A stretch of DNA of 64,000 bases from Marchantia polymorpha subsp. ruderalis. Taxonomy: Eukaryota; Streptophyta; Marchantiopsida; Marchantiales; Marchantiaceae. Shown here one piece after another: positions 11,479 through 24,490 of the stretch. Each line of letters starts with the position of its first letter. Within the stretch, counting starts at the first letter, position 1. The notes under the pieces were generated by a model. It searched no databases and was not told where the DNA came from. It saw only the letters and a list, made by a program, of their open reading frames with translations. Made by a program: the position numbers and the translations under genes. Where the stretch lies: the NCBI GenBank assembly GCA_037833965.1, contig AP031355.1, positions 10,875,501 through 10,939,500 of the forward strand, in the 5' to 3' direction.

Positions 11479-13322
11479 CTTCTAACAATTTTGACAGGTA
11501 TGAAAGTCCCAAGGTAAAAGCCGCATATTTTTCTTGCATGCCATGGGAAATGCTACACGTAATTCAGAGCCTACTCAGACAAAGTGGACCATATTTATTC
11601 TTCCGATATTCTGGATTCCATATTTTATTTGTCTTAGAAGGCAGGAAGATGGAGCCGCTCCTTTACATGATATGCAGCTGGAGGAGAGTTAATTTAGATC
11701 ACACGTCTCATTATATTACCCAACGGCAATGCGCAACCAGGCCAGATATGTAGGTTCGGTGAAACATGTACTACATTTGTATGGAGTGCTATGGATGCAA
11801 TATTTTCATTTATTTACATACTAGTACTGTGGTTACAAACAGTTCAAACCCTCAGGAATTCACTGGTTGAAAATCGAATGTAAATTCTGATGTCAAGCAA
11901 GTGACAAGAGAACCGTGATCAGGTCCGTGAATACATGAGGTTATTGTGATGATTGAGTTGGAGCTTTTTAACATCAACATAATATGTGACACTTCAGTGA
12001 CGAGTTTTCAAAAAGCCCTCAAATTGTGTTGATGGTCAGTTTGATACTTGGAAACATGATGCAAGGCGATGGTTTGCATTATTATACCAGATCAAACTTT
12101 TTCCCGTCGCATGAGGAATCCATTACGATGTGAAGATCTTTACGCAAATTCACCACAGGTTAGGAGCTCTGCAGGAAGCCATGTTTACAAAGTTACATGG
12201 AGAAAATGTGGTAAAAAAAAAGTTCAAGACTGTATTGTGTACACTGTCATGAGAAAAAATTCAGCTCGTCATTTGCAAACACATCATTCCAGAAGTTTTG
12301 GGTTACGAGCCGATCATGTTCAAAGTACAGAAACTTCTCGTCCATGATTGTCCTAAAACAGCGGCAGAGAATGAAACAGTGAAACTTTTAAATAATAGAT
12401 TAAAATAGAAGAAATTCAAGAGTTCATCAACATCCTCTCATAATCATATGGAGGAGCATTTGGAGTTTTACCAAAGATGAGTTGGAATTTGCATGGCAGT
12501 ACTGGATCGTTGAGCCTTGTTAGTAACGATCAGTAACAAATTCCTGTAAATCTGTCCTCGTACAATTTAACCATATGCTCACCGAATAATGCAGTTGAAC
12601 TTCAGGTATGCCAAAGTTTTAGGTGATGAGCATATTTACAGGAATCTAAATTACTGATGTTCAGAACCAACTAGCTATGAGTCCCTCTCTGTATTAGATC
12701 ATAGTAAGAACAAAAAGTTCTTATGTACATGGGAAATTGGCTTCAACTGTCAGAAAGTATGTACAGTCTGATGACACGCCTAAGCCAAAACTTGTCTCAC
12801 GTACCAATGTTGGAGGTACTTAAGGTGTTTATAGTGCACATGTACATATGTCTCGCTATGGAGACTGTCCTCAGCGTCTTAACGAGTGGTATATGGACAA
12901 AATTAGGGATTAAATCTCCAGAAGACTGACAATGGAAATCGCCGCATGATATGATTGCAATCAGGTTGAAAAGAGAAAAAGAAAATAACAAATCGAAATT
13001 GGAGATGGGAAATTGGAGAATAATCGTTGCAAAATCTAGGCCTGGAAACCCTTGGATTATCAACAACGGTAATATCCATCACATCTGCCACCAGTCAGAT
13101 TTCGCAGTTCCCCAACATTTCACCCTCCATTTGCTCCTTGGGAATCAGCAACGGCGACCTTCGTCATACACATCTTCATGACAGCTGCTCTTGATTTCGT
13201 CTGATGGATTGGCATAAGCGATATGTATGTCTACCCTTCGATGAAACTGGAGACTCTTGAAATCATGTATAGATGAAAATAATGACATCAGATTGTCAGA
13301 ACAGTTTCGGACGGCGTGAATT
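11479..13322. other. Spacer and probable 3' flank of the E2F-like gene
   Basis: No convincing coding region. Short open frames at 11442-11753 and 12069-12347 match nothing I know. The last few hundred bases probably include the 3' untranslated region of the minus-strand gene that ends at 13323. Confidence 0.5.
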
Positions 13323-16300
13323 TTAGTAATTCCGTTCAGGGGTATCCTCCTGCTCATCGAGCTTAGAAAGATCGAAGCCACCAACCTTGGGCAGAGGAAA
13401 TCTTACAGTCGACTCTGGTGTCCACCTTTCAGCGATCTGTCTGTTAAACAATGCTCGGGCCGCTTTCACGTAGTTGAAGAAGAATGCTGTAAGAAATAAA
13501 TCACACTGATAAATCTCGTCAATCAAGGCAAACCAACATTACTGATTAATATTTGTAAACTACTATGACTTAAAATTACTACTCACACCGGATCCCTCTT
13601 ATGAAGGCATGACAAAATGCATCACGGTTTTATGCTTACCATCTAGGACATATTATATGACATGTAAGAATATATAGTTATGGAGTATTTGCTCCATAAC
13701 TATATATTCTTACATGGATTTTGTTTAACGATTGTATCTAGGTTCTCAAATGCTATGCAAAGTGACATACAGTCTCCTATCTATCGTATACATCAATTTG
13801 TTAGAGATTGCTTCTTCTAGGACGAGAGCATTATAAAGTTTACAAGATAACACCCGTCAGAGGAGCCTACAGAACTCGTGATTTCATTACTCGGACGTTT
13901 CTCACAATCTTCTGAGGTCTGACCATGATAACTAGAGAATTAGTAACAAAACTCACATGGATTTTGGGCTTGGAGTTCAATCAGCTGCTCTTGAGTCATG
14001 TACTTGAGAAGGTCTCCAAGAGGATTAAAAGCTGGCTCTCGTTGCGTGGCAGCTTCCTCAGAGCGTGGTCGTTGTGGCTGCTCGCATACGCGCAATCCGA
14101 TTTCTTCATAAAGAGGTGCTGATATTTCCCGTCCCCGCAAACTCCGTTTGCCATGGTCAAGAGAACACGGTGAATGAGCCTGCAACTGTCCACTACTTCC
14201 ATCACCTTCATGCGAAGATGATGATTGTGGTGTCTCTCCAGAAGTAGATGATCCTTCATCCTCAGTCCGATAGTTGAACTTTCGCTTCTTGTAAGGGACC
14301 TGCTGAGCATTTGGCCTACTTACGCTGCTGGATGCGACCGTGTCGGATTGTGGCATTAAGGACAAAGCTCTCAACTCAATCAGAGGATTCATGGGTAATT
14401 GAGGAATATCTTCAATGTTGCGATGAACTTCCTTTGAAGTAGTGCTGCTGGAGCGATTTTGCCACTTCCGCCATGTGGTCCCACGTAAAGCTGTTATCCT
14501 AAATGAGCGCTCACCTCGAAACACACCATTTCTCGATTTACCTCCAGAGTATTTGGTGTTGAACGTGTCGAGTGCATCTGTCGTGGTCGATCCTGCGTCT
14601 ATCTTATCTGGAGATGTTTCACCTTCAGCAGTATGTTCTGACGACGCGGAGACTTCATGCACGTTAGTCTCAGGACAATCCTTCCGCAAACTAGCTGAGA
14701 CATTCACAGGTTGAATAACTTTGTAAGAGTTCTGATGGATTTCTTGGTCAACAGATGAGCATTGTGGTTCTGGGTCAACTGGTCGGCCTCCCCATGTCGA
14801 TAATTTCTCAACCTGGAGCTTCCAGTTTGAAAATTTAGATTGTTGATGAGATAGTGAAAGATCGCACTGAGATGCGATTTCCCCTCGGATATGACCAGAC
14901 AAAGATGATTGGCACAGTTTAAAAGCAGAATTCCGGGTCGAGTCGGTACAAGATGTTCGAAACATATTCGACCTGGGTACAGGAGTTTCAGCACCAGCTG
15001 CTTCGTTAATCGAAAGGCTCTCAAACGGCCTCTGGGCTCTCTTCTTCCGAGGAACACTAAACTTCCGGCACACATGGGCATTCTCATCCCTGTCGGGTTC
15101 TTTGCTTGCAGATGACTGCCCTCTAGCAGAGTTTTCGACGGACTTGAAGCGGTCTGCTGGTAAAGAGAGTGAAATTTGATGCAGTGACTGCATTTTTGTC
15201 TGCTGAATCTGACTCAAGTTGGAAATTGAACCATCACATACAGTACTTTGTCGTGATCCCGACCCTTTCCTTTCCTCTTTCATTGGTGATCTCGAACTGC
15301 CCCGTGGTTGGTAGTTTCTGGTGCGACGTCCGTCAACTTTTTTGGTGCCAGATGATTCCGCCAAATCTGAAATAAATAGAAAACGATTCAGTTTGTTCGA
15401 CTTATTTGCCTTGACATAATTCTCATCCAAAATGCTTAATTGAGAATACCTCCATAGATCTCTTAACCGAAGATAAACATGCAAATCTTTGCATGTGAAG
15501 AGAAGAACTTCGAATATTTCTAAGAAGAAATCTCTAATTCCCTTCTGAATACTGAAGCTCTACATCGGAACTGCAGTGCAGGAATACCCAAAAATTCAGG
15601 AGATTCAAACAATAGATTTTTTTATCGTTTGTTACCAGCAAGTGTGACGAGATGCTCTGCAACACCTTGGCTACCCAACCACTCGTACACCAAGCCTGGT
15701 TGTGTCTTCTCACTGGCCACCCTTCTAATGAGATGGATAGCATTAAAGATGCGAGCTACTTCTCCTAGCCGCCTTGTTTTGGCTGCAAAGATATGGACTA
15801 AGGAGATGAAGTCATGTGTTTTCGTGAAGCACGGAATATGAAAAAATATGTACAAATTCAAATATTATACCATCATGGTTTGAACTCAATTGAACATGAT
15901 CCTGATAGTGCAAAGTGTGGGAGTGTATTAAGACAACGGTCCAAGCACATTTATGCACAAGCTTAAATTAGGGTAAAGTTTCCAATCTGACAGTGCTAAG
16001 CATCTAAATTTGCCAACGAGTGTCAGGAAAATTGTTCAGAAATCGAACCTCTTATCGTTTCAGGATCATCACCCTGGCCATCGATAATGTACTCGAGCAT
16101 TCTTTCCCAGGATATATGTGGCGATTTCTGCAATTTCAAGATTTCAAGTTAAATTTTCAAGAAGATTCGCGGTTGGAACAAAGTACAAGATTAATTGCAC
16201 CTTAAGCATAATCCACCAGATTATTGTATCTCTCAAGTACCCTGTACCTCATGTATTAAAAAGAGCTGAACGAATTTTTTGCTAAGTGACCGCATGGGAT

Positions 16301-19300
16301 TGTTTATTTCGCTTTCTGCAACCACACAACGACCAAAAAGTTTTTCTCGTCAAGCCTCGATATTTTTTGAACTACGTTAACTCCTTAATTCCCAGGCAGA
16401 ATTTAAGTCAACTACATGACATAGAAGGACGCAAGAAGTTCACAACGATGAAAACTTTGAGAAGGAAGATCTTGAAATGTAAACGACTGAGATCGAAGAC
16501 GAGATTTGAGTGAATTTTGTGTTCAGTTTACACCTTCAAGTATAAATAATCCGAACATCCATTTTAACCAAGCAGCGCAGTCTAACTAACACTTGATGTC
16601 CAATCGTGGAGGTGAGAGCTAGCTAAAGCTGGAGCAATATTGATGAGAATCGATGTGGTAAATAAGAAAGATGATTCCAGATGTTTCATACTCAATTCTT
16701 CAATCTCACGATGATTGATATCCCCGTTCCTCGCTTTGGGTCTTCTACCGGGACGTGTCAACGTTCGATTTGATTCCTTTGCTTCTCCATCATCCTGGGG
16801 GGTAACCTGTCTATCATTAGTGACCTTTTGTCTAAATTAGATCAAGCACAAGCAAATCTCATTTTAATTTGTCCATACTCCTTAAGCTTACCTTGAGTCT
16901 TAATAAGGCCCGAGCAATCTGAGTGCTCCCAAGCCAAAGATACTTCTCTTTTCCTTGGTTCTGAATAACATTAATGATTTCCAGCACGTTGATGATTTCT
17001 AGAATTCGCCTACGTCTTGCACCTGCAACCAACATCAGATACCCATACCGATTTTAGCTGATAGATCATTGAGTTTCCTAGCCCGTAAGTGACTTTCATC
17101 ATCATAAGCGACGAGAGAGAATTGATGAAGTATGCATACTATATGATAATAATAACATATTCTGAATACACATACCAAGTGTATTCGCCAGGAGTCTCAG
17201 CGTCACATATGCTTGTCCATATTCTTGCTTCGAAACACAAGCCATGAGCAGTCTGAGGTTCAACCAATTCACTAGGTAAGTTGAGAAGTAGATCCGAGGC
17301 AAAAAATTTTAGCAGTTATCTCTTTGTAAAAACTGATTAGTAGGTGAAAACTGCAACCTAGTAACTCCAAGTATGGAATGTGAACGTAGTTAAAGTTCAA
17401 TGGACCATCCAAACGTATAGCTTTCGCAGCGAAGTTCTGCATTAATATCTCATCAGGGAGGATTTATCTAGTCGGCCTTGAAGTCTGAATCCGAAAGTGT
17501 TCAAAACCTAGGTACTTTACTACATACGCTTTTTAGACAGTAAAATAGAAGATACGTGCAGAAAAGTACTTAAAGCAAGCAAGATACTTAATTGGATGGA
17601 AAGGAATTCCATAACGGTTTCAATTTATGTAACAGACTTTGGATCTTGTAATATTTTCTATATGAGTTCAAGTAGTGCTCCCATTCCACCGCTTTACATG
17701 ACTATTCATCCAAACTTGCAAATGATGCAGATCTAACAACGGAATTTGATCTGACAAAAGTTCGCACCTTTCGCATAGGTCTGTCAAAGAGTGTTCCTTT
17801 TCGTCTTTGTACACTGCACCAGTTTGATCAGATGTTGTAGCTTTGTGGGAAGTCTGGATATTGGTCATATTATTTTCATCGACTTCCTGAAAGGTAATTA
17901 GAGTCGTCAGTACAGAACGTAAGTGACTTCAGCGGGTAGTCTTCCGTTTCAATATACCCGTTTGTTAGGCGACAAATGTATGCAATGAATATTTGTAATA
18001 TAATTTCACTTAGATGAAAATCTAGAAGGAACGCAAAGATATACTAGCAACACAAATAGCGGAAGAAGCATACTGGAGACAGACCACAAAGTCTTAACAA
18101 ATTTGGTTTGTCACAGATGCAAGAACCGTGAGCACAAATTAAATTCATGTACTTATAGACCATCGAAAGATAGCAAGTGCCCAAAGATCTTCACAAATGT
18201 TAAGGTCACCAATGTTTTCGATTACCCATAGATAGCAAGGCAATCTGGCCTGGAATGTATGATCTATTCCGATGAATATGCATATGGTGGTGATGCAACT
18301 TGAACAAGAGACCAAGGCTAGGGCGCGATCACGATCACAGGATATGCATGATGACATGACATCCACGCTGAAGATGCTTGCACTCGAGTGCAGATTGAGG
18401 ACTTCGAGTTAGAAAATGCAAGAGAAAGTTAAGGTATCTCGATGATAACCTGATCAAAATCATAGATATCTTTGTTCAGATCAATGTCGAGAAGAGGACT
18501 TGATGTCAATTCGCCTTGCTTGGCGGTTTCGTCTGTAGTAGTAGACTTCGAGCTTTTGGGAGGGCTGGAATTCTGGATGATATCTGAACATCTTTCCGGA
18601 AAGCAGTTACGAACAGTTTATCTATCAATTAAACAGAAATAACAGGAATTGTAACCACAACCTCGAACCTAGTGTTGATGTACAAAATCTCGTCCAAATT
18701 TGCAGTCAAAACATCTCTGAGGATTCTCCACGACGTTCGTTCACATAAAAACAATATTGTTACGTGAACTAACGTAACAATATTGTTTTTCAAAAGCACT
18801 GTTGTTGCCTATCTATCAAACCCTTTTGAAGAACATGAACTACCTTCACTATGTTTACACACCTTGCAGTGGTGATCTGCTGCTGATTACAGCTTTATCG
18901 TGAATTCGATGACCAGCATTACGAATGGGAGATTCAGCTATGCTAGAATTCCAGCCACCTGTAGTGTGTGAACGTTTGTGGAAAGTAATTAATTACAGGA
19001 TACGTTCATTGTATCAAGCTTCTCATTAGCTACAATTATTGATATCCCTGCATGAGACGTGAATAGGTCTATAAATGGAAATCTTGTGCTTTTATCTGCA
19101 CGACCAGTTGAATTCAGTCCATGGGAAATTCATGAAAAGACAATGGCAGCAGCGAGGGAAAAAACATTTGTACCTTTAATATGACAGTGTAATTTAAAAG
19201 ATGCCGCACCGAGAGGAGCATCGTTGTTGGCCAAAACGCGAATGCTACTGGATACGGTCGATCCTAGCAGCTGATTTTTATCATCGTAAGCTGCGACCAG

Positions 19301-21195
19301 GAGCCGGAACTTTGAAGTTTCATGTCTGGGGCAGACATGCGTGCTTGCCTCGTCAATGGCGATGTATAAGTGTCGTGGCTCCTTCCAGGAGTCCTCACCA
19401 TCCAGCCCGGATGCATTTCGCCTTGGCATCCTTCCAAACCTCTGAAGCCCTCGGATGACGGGACCTTTGCAAGATTTCCTGCACTTTGCTCGTGTTACAG
19501 GGATCCATTGGTAATTAACAGACTGATTATCTGTTCGGCTTGTGCCATGGGGTGTAGCGTAAACCACATATATGTACAAGTGCATGCGATTGTTGTTTAT
19601 GAAGCGCACGTTGAACTTCAAACAGCTCTCTCGCAACAACTCGTCGACCTCGGACCCAACACATGTCTCGATGGCCTCCGACACCTTCAATTCGTTAATC
19701 TTTCCACCTCCTACATCTTTAATAACCAACTCCACCTGATTATAAGAACATTTCTGTTTTCCCAGTTTGTAGGCCCTGCACAAATACGGCGTCATCTTCA
19801 GTAGTTTGTACAAAGAAGTGTCATAGGAAAACAGTGCAATACTCTCCCTTTTTTCATTGTTGCCTTAGTTATGGCCAAGCTTTTTAACCCAAGGACTTCA
19901 AACTGGTGTCCTGATGAAACTTTGTTCAAGGGATCAGTTCTAAGTGAAAAGACAGAGGAATGTCTAAACAATGTACGTGCAAGTGATTAGATGGACACCG
20001 GAAACACTGTTGAAACTGGCCGAAAATTTCACAATATTAGCTGCTCAGGTTTGCCACCTCTAGTCAAAATTACAGGAGAGCTTAAAAGGAAAAACTGGAA
20101 ATATAGTTGTTAACGCTAGTGGAGACTTGAACCGGATCTAATCGGAGATGTTGAACTGGAATGATCTTTCGTCCTCTGTTTGTTGGATATGGGTCTTTTT
20201 TTATTGTAAATGTATCAGATTTATTGTGCTACATTTCAATATTCTTCAATATTTTCATTCATCTGAAAGGTACCTCAATTCCGGCTGTTCAGCAATCGCA
20301 AGAGGGCTGCTTGTAGAGACCGGACAAAGCAGCTCTGTCCCTTTGAAAATTGCCTTCCCAATCATATTCTCCTTGCCCTTGGGCTGCCTTTCATTAATGC
20401 ACGGTTCCGAGGCTCCTTGATTGGAAGGTTCCATCAGTAATGTATCAATGTCGGGCTCGTACCGATGTATGCGACATCCGATTTCAGGAACAACTGAAAA
20501 GCAGAAACAGATATGAGAAAACATGACAAAAAATGTAACAATTATTGAAACTTTCGTTAGTACTTCATGTACTTCAAGCTTGCTTACGTTCACCAGCAAA
20601 TGTTCCTCACAACAGTATAGTGTTCCGCACTTAATATTTCTAGCAAATTTATGTTAGTCAAAAATAGTTTATTCAATCTTACAACGGTTGAAATATCAAA
20701 ACAAGAGAATTCTTATGCATCACGACAATTCTTAATTGCACAGTGCTTTCGCTTAATTACATCTGCAAAACTTTTGGATAAACACTTCCAATATCTGTAG
20801 ACAGCAATCATTATCATGGATCATCCAACATGCGTTTCTATATTTAGAAAGTCCTTCGATTTTAACTCCGCTTGACAATCGGTGTTCTTTTCTCACGCAA
20901 TCTGATTCAGAATAAAATCAACGTGACCACATGGTCACGTTGATTTTATTCAGAATCAATACAACACGTGACCACATGGTCACGTGTTGTGCGCTCAGCA
21001 CAAATTGCGGGCAGTCGGTCTGTAAGGGTACTCTGTTCCTGACGTATAACATTCACCAAATTTAGCAAGACGAGACAACACGTTCAAACTGAAGCTAGAG
21101 AAGACAGGGTAATTGCCACATGGATAAGCAGCTGCAGCTCCTGCTCGAGACGCATGACATCGAACAGTACATTCGGGACAGGTTGATTTGTCCAT
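13323..21195 (-). CDS. E2F/DP-like winged-helix protein, divergent
   Basis: Twelve exons on the minus strand, all with GT-AG borders and consistent phase: 21195-21057, 20493-20274, 19775-19174, 18958-18863, 18583-18450, 17886-17690, 17252-17176, 17022-16892, 16806-16692, 15782-15636, 15366-13957 and 13486-13323, giving about 1,143 residues. Residues about 455-530 resemble the E2F DNA-binding winged helix (LRLLANTLG, then RRRRILEIINVLEIINVI, then a YLWLG strand). Residues about 571-612 resemble a second one (TRRLGEVARIFNAIHLIRR, then YEWLG), as in atypical E2F/DEL proteins, but its first helices are not seen. The RRxYD recognition motif is changed to RRILE and RRLGE. A basic linker (RPGRRPKAR) joins the two. 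The N-terminal 320 residues form an unassigned region; the C-terminal 500 are polar and serine-rich. Expected role: nuclear DNA binding or transcription control (inferred). The first exon is the least sure: the ATG was chosen because its donor gives the right phase. Confidence 0.72.
13661..13716. repeat. Perfect 25-bp inverted repeat, intron of E2F-like gene
   Basis: Arms at 13661-13685 and 13692-13716 are exact reverse complements. The left arm begins CATGTAAGAATATATAG and the right ends in TTCTTACATG; the loop is six bases (TATTTG). It lies in the last intron of the minus-strand E2F-like gene, so the pre-mRNA would form a 25-pair hairpin. It is not a simple AT microsatellite, since the arms contain mixed sequence. 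Confidence 0.93.
18747..18790. repeat. Perfect 19-bp inverted repeat, intron of E2F-like gene
   Basis: Left arm 18747-18765 reads AAAAACAATATTGTTACGT and the right arm 18772-18790 is its exact reverse complement, with a six-base loop (GAACTA). It sits in the intron between the exons at 18863-18958 and 18450-18583. Confidence 0.93.
20903..20990. repeat. Two adjacent palindromes sharing a 20-bp core
   Basis: The first palindrome has 27-base arms (20903-20929 and 20932-20958) with one mismatch and a two-base centre. The second has 14-base perfect arms (20961-20974 and 20977-20990), also around CA. Both contain the identical 20-base core ACGTGACCACATGGTCACGT, and the second extends it to two CACGTG (G-box) hexamers. 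They lie in the predicted first intron of the E2F-like gene. They could be a binding site for a dimeric factor, a foldback remnant or a replication template-switch product. Confidence 0.93.
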
Positions 21196-24100
21196 TAATT
21201 CTGATGGTTAATGGTCAGAAGGTAAAACTTGAAGTATTTTCAAGATCATGGATCCCTTGCTATTGTCCAATTAGAAAAACATACTGGACATGATGTTTCC
21301 TGAAAGTACAGATGGAATCCTACCATCAGTGCACTGGTACTATAATTACATCTTCTGTCTGCTAATGTAGAGAACTGGAATCAGCAACAGCAACTCCTAC
21401 TAGGGAGAGACTGAGGTCCTCGGACAGAAGATGAGAGAGGGTTCGGCAATTATCACTACTCTTTACCAGTCAATCTAACCGCTGACACAGACTTGTACAA
21501 TACCCTTAGATTGCACGCATGAAATAACTGAGAGTAATCCAAAGTCACATCCACCTACCACCATGAGTCTTGTAATATAGCAACAAAGGCAGCATCTTGT
21601 GACATAGCAATAAAGGCAGCATTTTGACCCGATAGGCAAGATGTTGAATTTTGTATTTGTAAGTGGAATGTTTCAAACATCATGAGCGATTTCTCTTTCA
21701 AGTCTGGTATCAACTCCGGTTTTCCAATTGACAGTTTCGACGACGAGTATTTTTAATAGGACCTCAAACATCTTGACCAAGCAAGGTACTGAATATAGTA
21801 CACACGAATCGAAACGAGATGCACAAGACTGTTACAGTTACTGTGCGTGGACTAAAAGTTCAACATTTTATGAAAATTCCAACATTTTAAGGCTACTGAT
21901 TCTCGTTCAAGTTCAAGCGAAGACTTTAACGAGCATCCCAGGCGACCGCCGGGCCGCATGAACGAAATCTTACCAACAATTAAGGCATGTTGTATACCTT
22001 GTAATGAACGTAGTATAACATATCTGAAAGATGAACAAACCCCTGCTAAATTGTATGAAGGGGATTGAGATACTTTTAATTTACCGATTTTCAGGGGTAC
22101 AAATTTGACGCGCGAACCCAAATCTGTGACGACGGTCCATCCATAATCACAGCGTTTTCGTGAGACTTGTAGAAGTCCAAGAATCTAGCAGGCTTTTATG
22201 TTTCCAAGACGCTTAAGCCATTGATCTTGAGCAAATGACCAGAGCTGCGACTGCGAGGGCAGAAGCATTTTTGTCTCCTTAGCTCGTTGCATGATTCGAA
22301 ACATGTACGTGGTGTTTAGAGAGAACCTCTAACTAAGGATCAAGTCTTTCATGGCAGTTGTACGATAAATTCGAATCTTTATCGCGAACATTTCATTGCG
22401 GCACGTCGCAATATTGCTCAGCCTGCAGGTATTGTTGTATGTGAAGGCTACGATACAAGTTGGATTCTGGTACCATACCATATTTCTCGGATTTTAATGC
22501 GGCAAGTTAATTACGACGGAAAGTTCATGGGAACTCCTCCGATCAGAGCAGAGCCTCAGAGCCAGCGTCGGAAAAAGGCTTGGGCCAGAGGTGACGCGCA
22601 AGTCGAAAACAATGGCAGATACGATACACGAGCAAGTTAATTCTGGGTCGTTAACGAACATTCAGACGATCTCTGGGAAGGTGAAGAGGCATGCAATCAT
22701 ATCGCGAATATTACCTTGAATATCGCGTCTCGTTTTCTTGGAGACCCCCACCTGGACTCGTTCTCAGTAGTTTGAACAGATAGCTGACAGCCGAGACCCG
22801 ATAAGACTAGGTCAATCAGCTCTGATTAGCTGCAATGATCAGGGCAATGTTCAGACTGACTTCCACGTACTGGAGATTGAAACAATTGATACTGACTCTT
22901 GCGACAATTGACAAGTAAGTTCAGTTCCCTGAAGACTATTACTTGCTAGCTGAGATCCAAGAAGCATATCGAAACCATCTCTACAGAATTGGTAGTTTAC
23001 CTACAAGGGGTATTCCCATGCCTAATTAATTCTGCGAGGACGAACTCAGCAATATGGAGACAGATACGGTCAGAACTCTAGGAAGATATTGACCCGGATC
23101 ATTGTAACGAGAAAATTGTCAACTTGGAACACACGTCTCACTGAGCGAACAGAAAGCCTTGATCCTACCAATAAACAGCCTACCAAGCACAGTACGTGTG
23201 CACAAGCAACCATCAGACATGATTGGCTCGAGGTTCTATGGCGACTAGTGACGACAATTTGCGACACGATGTACGCTCTCGTACAGGATGACGCAAGACG
23301 AAAAGCAACTTCACCTCATTGACTGTGAGAAGAATCAGTCGAGAGAAAGTCTCAAGAGTGTGGACGCAAATCGATCAGGCTCGACCCTGTTGATTCTGCA
23401 GCAAAACTGTCAGTCCCACGTCGCAGTCTCTGCAGGCGGACTGTCGAGCACCGCGACGATCGAGGGGAGTGAATGGGCCCGGACTCGGGGCTCGTCGGCT
23501 TATCATCATCTGCGAAACTCCGAGACCAGCAGGGCAAGAACCCGAAGGACCCTGGACCTCCGACGACGGTAGAATTCAAAAAGCGCACGAGCTGCCAATT
23601 TTGAATCGCAACGCATGGTGCGCGTGGTGAGCGAGTCCGAAATCAAAGTAAAAATTTGAAATTCAAGAGCAACTTGTTACACTCGTGGGCACGCGGTGCA
23701 ACGAGTGACGGCACCGGACGTCCCGCGGGCGTTCGTCTGCATGGAAGGGAGGAGAGAATAGGCAGAGCTTGGGGCAGCCTCGTGGTCTGACTGCGTGCCG
23801 CGGGCGGATCGGAGGCGCACTTCGATACAGTAGCTCAGTCGAACTTCATACAACGCACCGTGCTGCAGATGGACGACGCAGGCTCTGCATGCTTGGCTTG
23901 AATCGACGGCAGCGTACGCTCCATGAAGCAGTCTGTACGGAGAAGAAACAGAAGGGGGAAGAACAAGTAACCCCCAATTAACGAACAACGCGAGCTCTAT
24001 CCCGAACCGTGTGGCGTTCGTCGCGATTGGCGAACCAAGAACTCGTGAGTGACCACCACACGGGAGACCGGGGGATACGGACTGAATCTGGCGTACTGTT

Positions 24101-24490
24101 CTCGTTCGTGTAGTGTCACGTGCAACGTGGACCCCGTAAGCGTGACTGCGTAAGGGCCGAGAAGCGACAACGATGTTCGCAGTCGCCGGGAAGCCCTTAC
24201 TGCAATGCGGGTAGGGCCGGGGGATCTAGGGCAGAGGCCCGGGCAGGGATTTGTGAAATGGGTGGGCAGGACTTGGCCGGGCCGCGGGCGCTGTCTTGGC
24301 AAGGCGACTACCGTTGCCGTTGCCAACGGGTCTCAGACGCGCGGGCTTCAAGCATCTTGGCGCGGCCCCGGCTATGCCGAACGGGTTCTTAGTTTGAACG
24401 CAACTTCTCTGGTTTGAAACGCAAGTTTGCGGTATGCCGCTACTTCTTGCAGGGTATACCGCAACCTCGGGCTACGACCGGATATGTAAA
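21196..24490. promoter_or_regulatory. 5' flank of E2F-like gene with a GC-rich island
   Basis: No coding region is supported. The stretch lies upstream of the minus-strand E2F-like gene, so it should hold its promoter and perhaps untranslated leader exons. Base composition rises sharply from about 23380 to 24480, with many CG dinucleotides, as in a promoter island. A 9-bp inverted repeat (TTGCGGTAT and its complement) lies near 24427-24462. I could not place a TATA box or start site. Confidence 0.35.
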
